This document shows positions 61,487-64,000 of a stretch of DNA of 64,000 nucleotides, one piece after another. Numbering within the stretch: the stretch's first letter is position 1; every line of letters starts with the position of its first letter. Origin of the DNA: DIGJ01 sp041739345 (GTDB taxonomy: Bacteria; Bacillota; Clostridia; Lachnospirales; Lachnospiraceae). The notes under the pieces were generated by a model. The model was not told the DNA's origin. It did no database searches and worked only from the letters and a program-made list of their open reading frames with translations. The DNA lies in contig JBGSNZ010000002.1 in the NCBI GenBank assembly GCA_041739345.1, forward strand, positions 62,001 through 126,000, written 5' to 3'. The translations under genes and the position numbers were made by a program.

Positions 61487-62486
61487 AATAGGTGTTTTGG
61501 GCGCTGGAAGCTGGGGCACAGCTTTAGCCATTTTATTAGCAAAGAATGGTCATGAAGTTGAATTATGGTCTGCTGTTAAATCAGAAGTTGATATGCTTAT
61601 TGAACACAGAGAACACAAAGACCGTTTACCAGGCATTAAGCTGCCAGACTCAATTCAAATTGAACGTACTTTAGAAAATGCATGCAAAGAAAAAGATTTA
61701 CTTGTATTTGCAGTGGCATCGCCATATGTTAGAAGTACAGCAAAGCTTTCTGCTCCTTTTATAAAGGAAGGTCAGATAATTGTAAATGTAGCAAAAGGAA
61801 TAGAAGAAGCTTCTTTAATGACACTTTCTGAAATCTTAGAAGAAGAACTTCCAGGTACCGATGTTGCCGTATTATCAGGACCTAGTCATGCAGAAGAAGT
61901 TAGCAAAGAAATACCTACTACAGTTGTAGTTGGAGCTAAAACAAAGAAAACGGCCATGATTATTCAAGAAATTTTTATGAATGATGTATTTCGTGTTTAT
62001 ACGAGCCCAGATATAATTGGTATTGAATTAGGTGGCTCTATTAAGAATGTAATTGCTTTAGCGGCAGGCGTTATTGATGGTTTAGAACTCGGCGATAATA
62101 CAAAAGCGGCACTCATGACTAGAGGAATTGCAGAAATGAGTCGGTTAGGAACCGCTATGGGTGGCAAATTAGAAACATTTTCCGGACTTTCTGGAATTGG
62201 AGATTTGATTGTAACTTGTACCAGTAAGCATAGTCGTAATCGCAATGCTGGATATTTGATGGGTAAGGGTTATACAGCGAAAGAAGCTATGGAAGAAGTA
62301 AAACAAGTAGTGGAAGGTGTATACTCCGCTAAAGCTGCATTATTACTTTCAAGAAAATATAACGTGAGTATGCCGATTGTAGAGGAAGTCAATCTGGTAT
62401 TATTTGAAGAAAAATCAACAAAAGATGCATTAAACGATCTATTTTCCCGTGATAAAAGAAAAGAGTACTCGGATTTATCCTGGTAG
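61479..62486 (+). CDS. gpsA: Glycerol-3-phosphate dehydrogenase [NAD(P)+]
   Basis: A 335-residue enzyme with the Rossmann motif GAGSWGTALAILLAKNGHEV, VAKGIE and the catalytic ELGGSIKNVIALAAGV lysine. It makes sn-glycerol 3-phosphate from DHAP for phospholipids. Start ATG 61479 overlaps plsY by 8 bases. Confidence 0.97.
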   Translation: MSKIGVLGAGSWGTALAILLAKNGHEVELWSAVKSEVDMLIEHREHKDRLPGIKLPDSIQIERTLENACKEKDLLVFAVASPYVRSTAKLSAPFIKEGQIIVNVAKGIEEASLMTLSEILEEELPGTDVAVLSGPSHAEEVSKEIPTTVVVGAKTKKTAMIIQEIFMNDVFRVYTSPDIIGIELGGSIKNVIALAAGVIDGLELGDNTKAALMTRGIAEMSRLGTAMGGKLETFSGLSGIGDLIVTCTSKHSRNRNAGYLMGKGYTAKEAMEEVKQVVEGVYSAKAALLLSRKYNVSMPIVEEVNLVLFEEKSTKDALNDLFSRDKRKEYSDLSW

Positions 62487-62527
62487 GAAGCGAAGTGTTA
62501 AAATAAAATACGAATCGGAGGATTCTT

Positions 62528-63184
62528 ATGTGGAAAACAACAAAAGAAAAAAATGAATTGGATTCAAGTAAACAAATTGCTACTCAATTTGTTATATCCG
62601 TTGCAGTGATTTATATTTTACTTGCATCTTTACTATTATTTGTACCACAGATTCAAATTATAACATTAAGTTATTTTTTATGTTCCGTTTTAGTGATTAC
62701 TGGTATTGTATTAATTGTACGATATTTTATAACGGATGCTTATAAAAATATAAATGAATATGGTTTTTCTTTTGGAGTATTTACTGTAATACTTGGTATG
62801 TGCGCGTTAGTGCGGGTAGAGCAGGTTGCCAATAGCTTTATTTTATGCATAGGGATTTCATTATTAATGACCTCTATAATTAAACTTCAAAATGCATTGG
62901 ATTTGAAAAATCTGAAGGAAAAAACATGGATAATAATGCTTGGAATTGCACTTTTATTTATGATATGTTCTATCATTATTATAATAAACCCATTTAAACT
63001 GAAAGAAACTCTATGTGGTTTTTCCTATCGTATTATGATTATAGATGGTTTAATTAGCTTATTAAGTAATTTTTATTTGTATTTTATAATACGCAAAAAT
63101 AATAAAAAACGAAGCATCCAAGACGAAAATGAAGACAAAGAAAAGGAAGAAACTAAGAGTGAAGCACAAGTAGGAGGAAATTAA
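62528..63184 (+). CDS. Membrane protein with DUF308-like repeats
   Basis: A 218-residue protein with about six hydrophobic segments, arranged as helical pairs as in the HdeD/DUF308 family (LASLLLFVPQIQIITLSYFL; GFSFGVFTVILGMCALV). The C-terminal 30 residues are charged. The function is unknown. ATG 62528 follows CGGAGG. The chemotaxis gene starts two bases after its stop. Confidence 0.75.
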   Translation: MWKTTKEKNELDSSKQIATQFVISVAVIYILLASLLLFVPQIQIITLSYFLCSVLVITGIVLIVRYFITDAYKNINEYGFSFGVFTVILGMCALVRVEQVANSFILCIGISLLMTSIIKLQNALDLKNLKEKTWIIMLGIALLFMICSIIIIINPFKLKETLCGFSYRIMIIDGLISLLSNFYLYFIIRKNNKKRSIQDENEDKEKEETKSEAQVGGN

Positions 63185-63186
63185 GT

Positions 63187-64000
63187 ATGAAAAAACTAAT
63201 TCAATCCATAAAGAATGTAAATCTGCGGTTTCGAATTGCGTTAATCGGCATTGTTGCTTTAGCATTTCTATTGATTTCATTTATTGTGAGTATATTTACA
63301 AATAGTTTCGTCGGACCTTTGATTATGTTTTGTATTGCTGCGGTATGTGGATTTGTATTTTCTAAAGTAATATCGCTTTCAATTCTAGAGCAGATTGCAG
63401 ATACAAAAGAAATTATGGAACAAGTGGCAGCTGGTAATTTCTCCGTTACAGTAGAGGAACGGTTAAAAACGAATGATGAATTTGGTGATTTAGCGCTTTC
63501 CATTGAAAAGACGTTAAAACAACTGAACCGATATGATTCTTACATAAATGATATTTCGGATAATTTACAATTAATTGCAGATGGAAAAATGAAACTAGAC
63601 CTTTCACGTTCTTATAAAGGACAGTTTGGCAAGGTGAAAGATGGTTTACAGCAAATTTCAACTTCTCTTAATGATGTATTGGTTAAAATTGATCATTCCT
63701 CTTTAACGGTAGCATCGGAATCTGAAAACATGTATGAATCCGCAATTCACTTATCAGATGGAACACAAGATCAATCAAGTGCAATTGAAGAGTTAACCGC
63801 TTCCATTCAAGAAATTACAGATCAGGTAGCATCGAATGCAACCAGTGCTGTGGAAGCAAAAGATAAGGTTTTGGATATGGAAAAAACCGTAAATCAGAAT
63901 AATGAAAAAATGAAAGAATTACTTCTTGCCATGGATGATATTAAAAATTCTTCCAGTCAGATTATTAACATTATTAATACGATAGAAGGAATTGCTGGTC
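63187..64000 (+). CDS. Methyl-accepting chemotaxis protein, N-terminal part (partial)
   Basis: The frame opens with ATG 63187, after TAGGAGG, and runs off the window end (271 residues visible, no stop). Two adjacent membrane helices (about 16-38 and 42-62) with almost no outside loop precede a HAMP-like region (about 62-120: ILEQIADTKEIMEQVAAGNF). A second HAMP-like part follows, then the start of the signalling coiled coil (EELTASIQEITDQVASNA). The receptor therefore probably senses the membrane or cytoplasm. Confidence 0.85.
   Translation, partial: MKKLIQSIKNVNLRFRIALIGIVALAFLLISFIVSIFTNSFVGPLIMFCIAAVCGFVFSKVISLSILEQIADTKEIMEQVAAGNFSVTVEERLKTNDEFGDLALSIEKTLKQLNRYDSYINDISDNLQLIADGKMKLDLSRSYKGQFGKVKDGLQQISTSLNDVLVKIDHSSLTVASESENMYESAIHLSDGTQDQSSAIEELTASIQEITDQVASNATSAVEAKDKVLDMEKTVNQNNEKMKELLLAMDDIKNSSSQIINIINTIEGIAG

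Noticed and set aside
1..64000. CRISPR array or prophage
   Set aside because: No regularly spaced direct repeats, cas genes, integrase or phage structural genes were seen.

Overview
The window looks like the chromosome of a low-GC Firmicute, most likely a member of the Lachnospiraceae / Clostridium cluster XIVa. The reasons are the AT-rich sequence, the AGGAGG-type ribosome sites, the gene order ylxM-ffh-rpsP-khpA-rimM-trmD-rplS-lepB-rbgA-rnhB, a sodium-pump decarboxylase operon, ABC sugar importers without their own ATPase, and HD-GYP and chemotaxis genes. I cannot name a species.

Layout. 1-717: end of scpA, then scpB. 904-6546: fructose PTS operon (DeoR regulator, 1-phosphofructokinase, EIIABC, HPr, enzyme I), closed by a large palindromic repeat. 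7007-17353: an acetyltransferase, then a collinear set of genes for a YihQ-like GH31 glycosidase, a GPH-type sugar transporter, an iron-dependent alcohol dehydrogenase, a split transketolase, a divergent RpiB-like isomerase, two transaldolases and an EamA exporter. 17475-20607: an accessory stretch of gene fragments (Fic-like 3' end, duplicated EamA piece, IS91-type transposase remnant, truncated methyltransferase) around two small intact genes. 20608-29408: ROK repressor and DUF4867 gene, divergent from an ABC sugar importer, a canonical sulfoquinovosidase and an L-fucose-isomerase-like enzyme. 29593-33726: methyltransferase, two cell-wall peptidases, HD-GYP protein. 34018-39242: biotin-dependent decarboxylase/transcarboxylase operon. 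39329-46140: propeller plus solute-binding lipoprotein, two-component system, ECF sigma module. 46253-47556: an antiporter under a fluoride riboswitch. 47710-64000: housekeeping genes for SRP, ribosome maturation, secretion, RNase HII, GTPase Der, lipid synthesis, and the start of a chemotaxis receptor.

How the genes work together. The two sugar clusters (7.6-17.4 kb and 20.6-29.4 kb) together supply what an anaerobic sulfoquinovose pathway would need: import, sulfoquinovosidase, sulfoquinovose/sulfofructose isomerase, transketolase and/or transaldolase cleavage, sulfolactaldehyde reductase and an exporter. A near-identical 20-bp motif lies upstream of genes in both clusters, so they may be one regulon under the ROK repressor. 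The cluster carries both transketolase-type and transaldolase-type enzymes, which in described pathways are alternatives.

Other points of interest are a candidate structured 5' RNA with compensatory changes upstream of HPr and of the second transaldolase, a family of long palindromic repeats, an HPr lacking the usual regulatory serine, and the fluoride riboswitch in front of a cation/proton-antiporter-like gene. Function calls come from reading the sequence and from memory of protein families; no database search was run.
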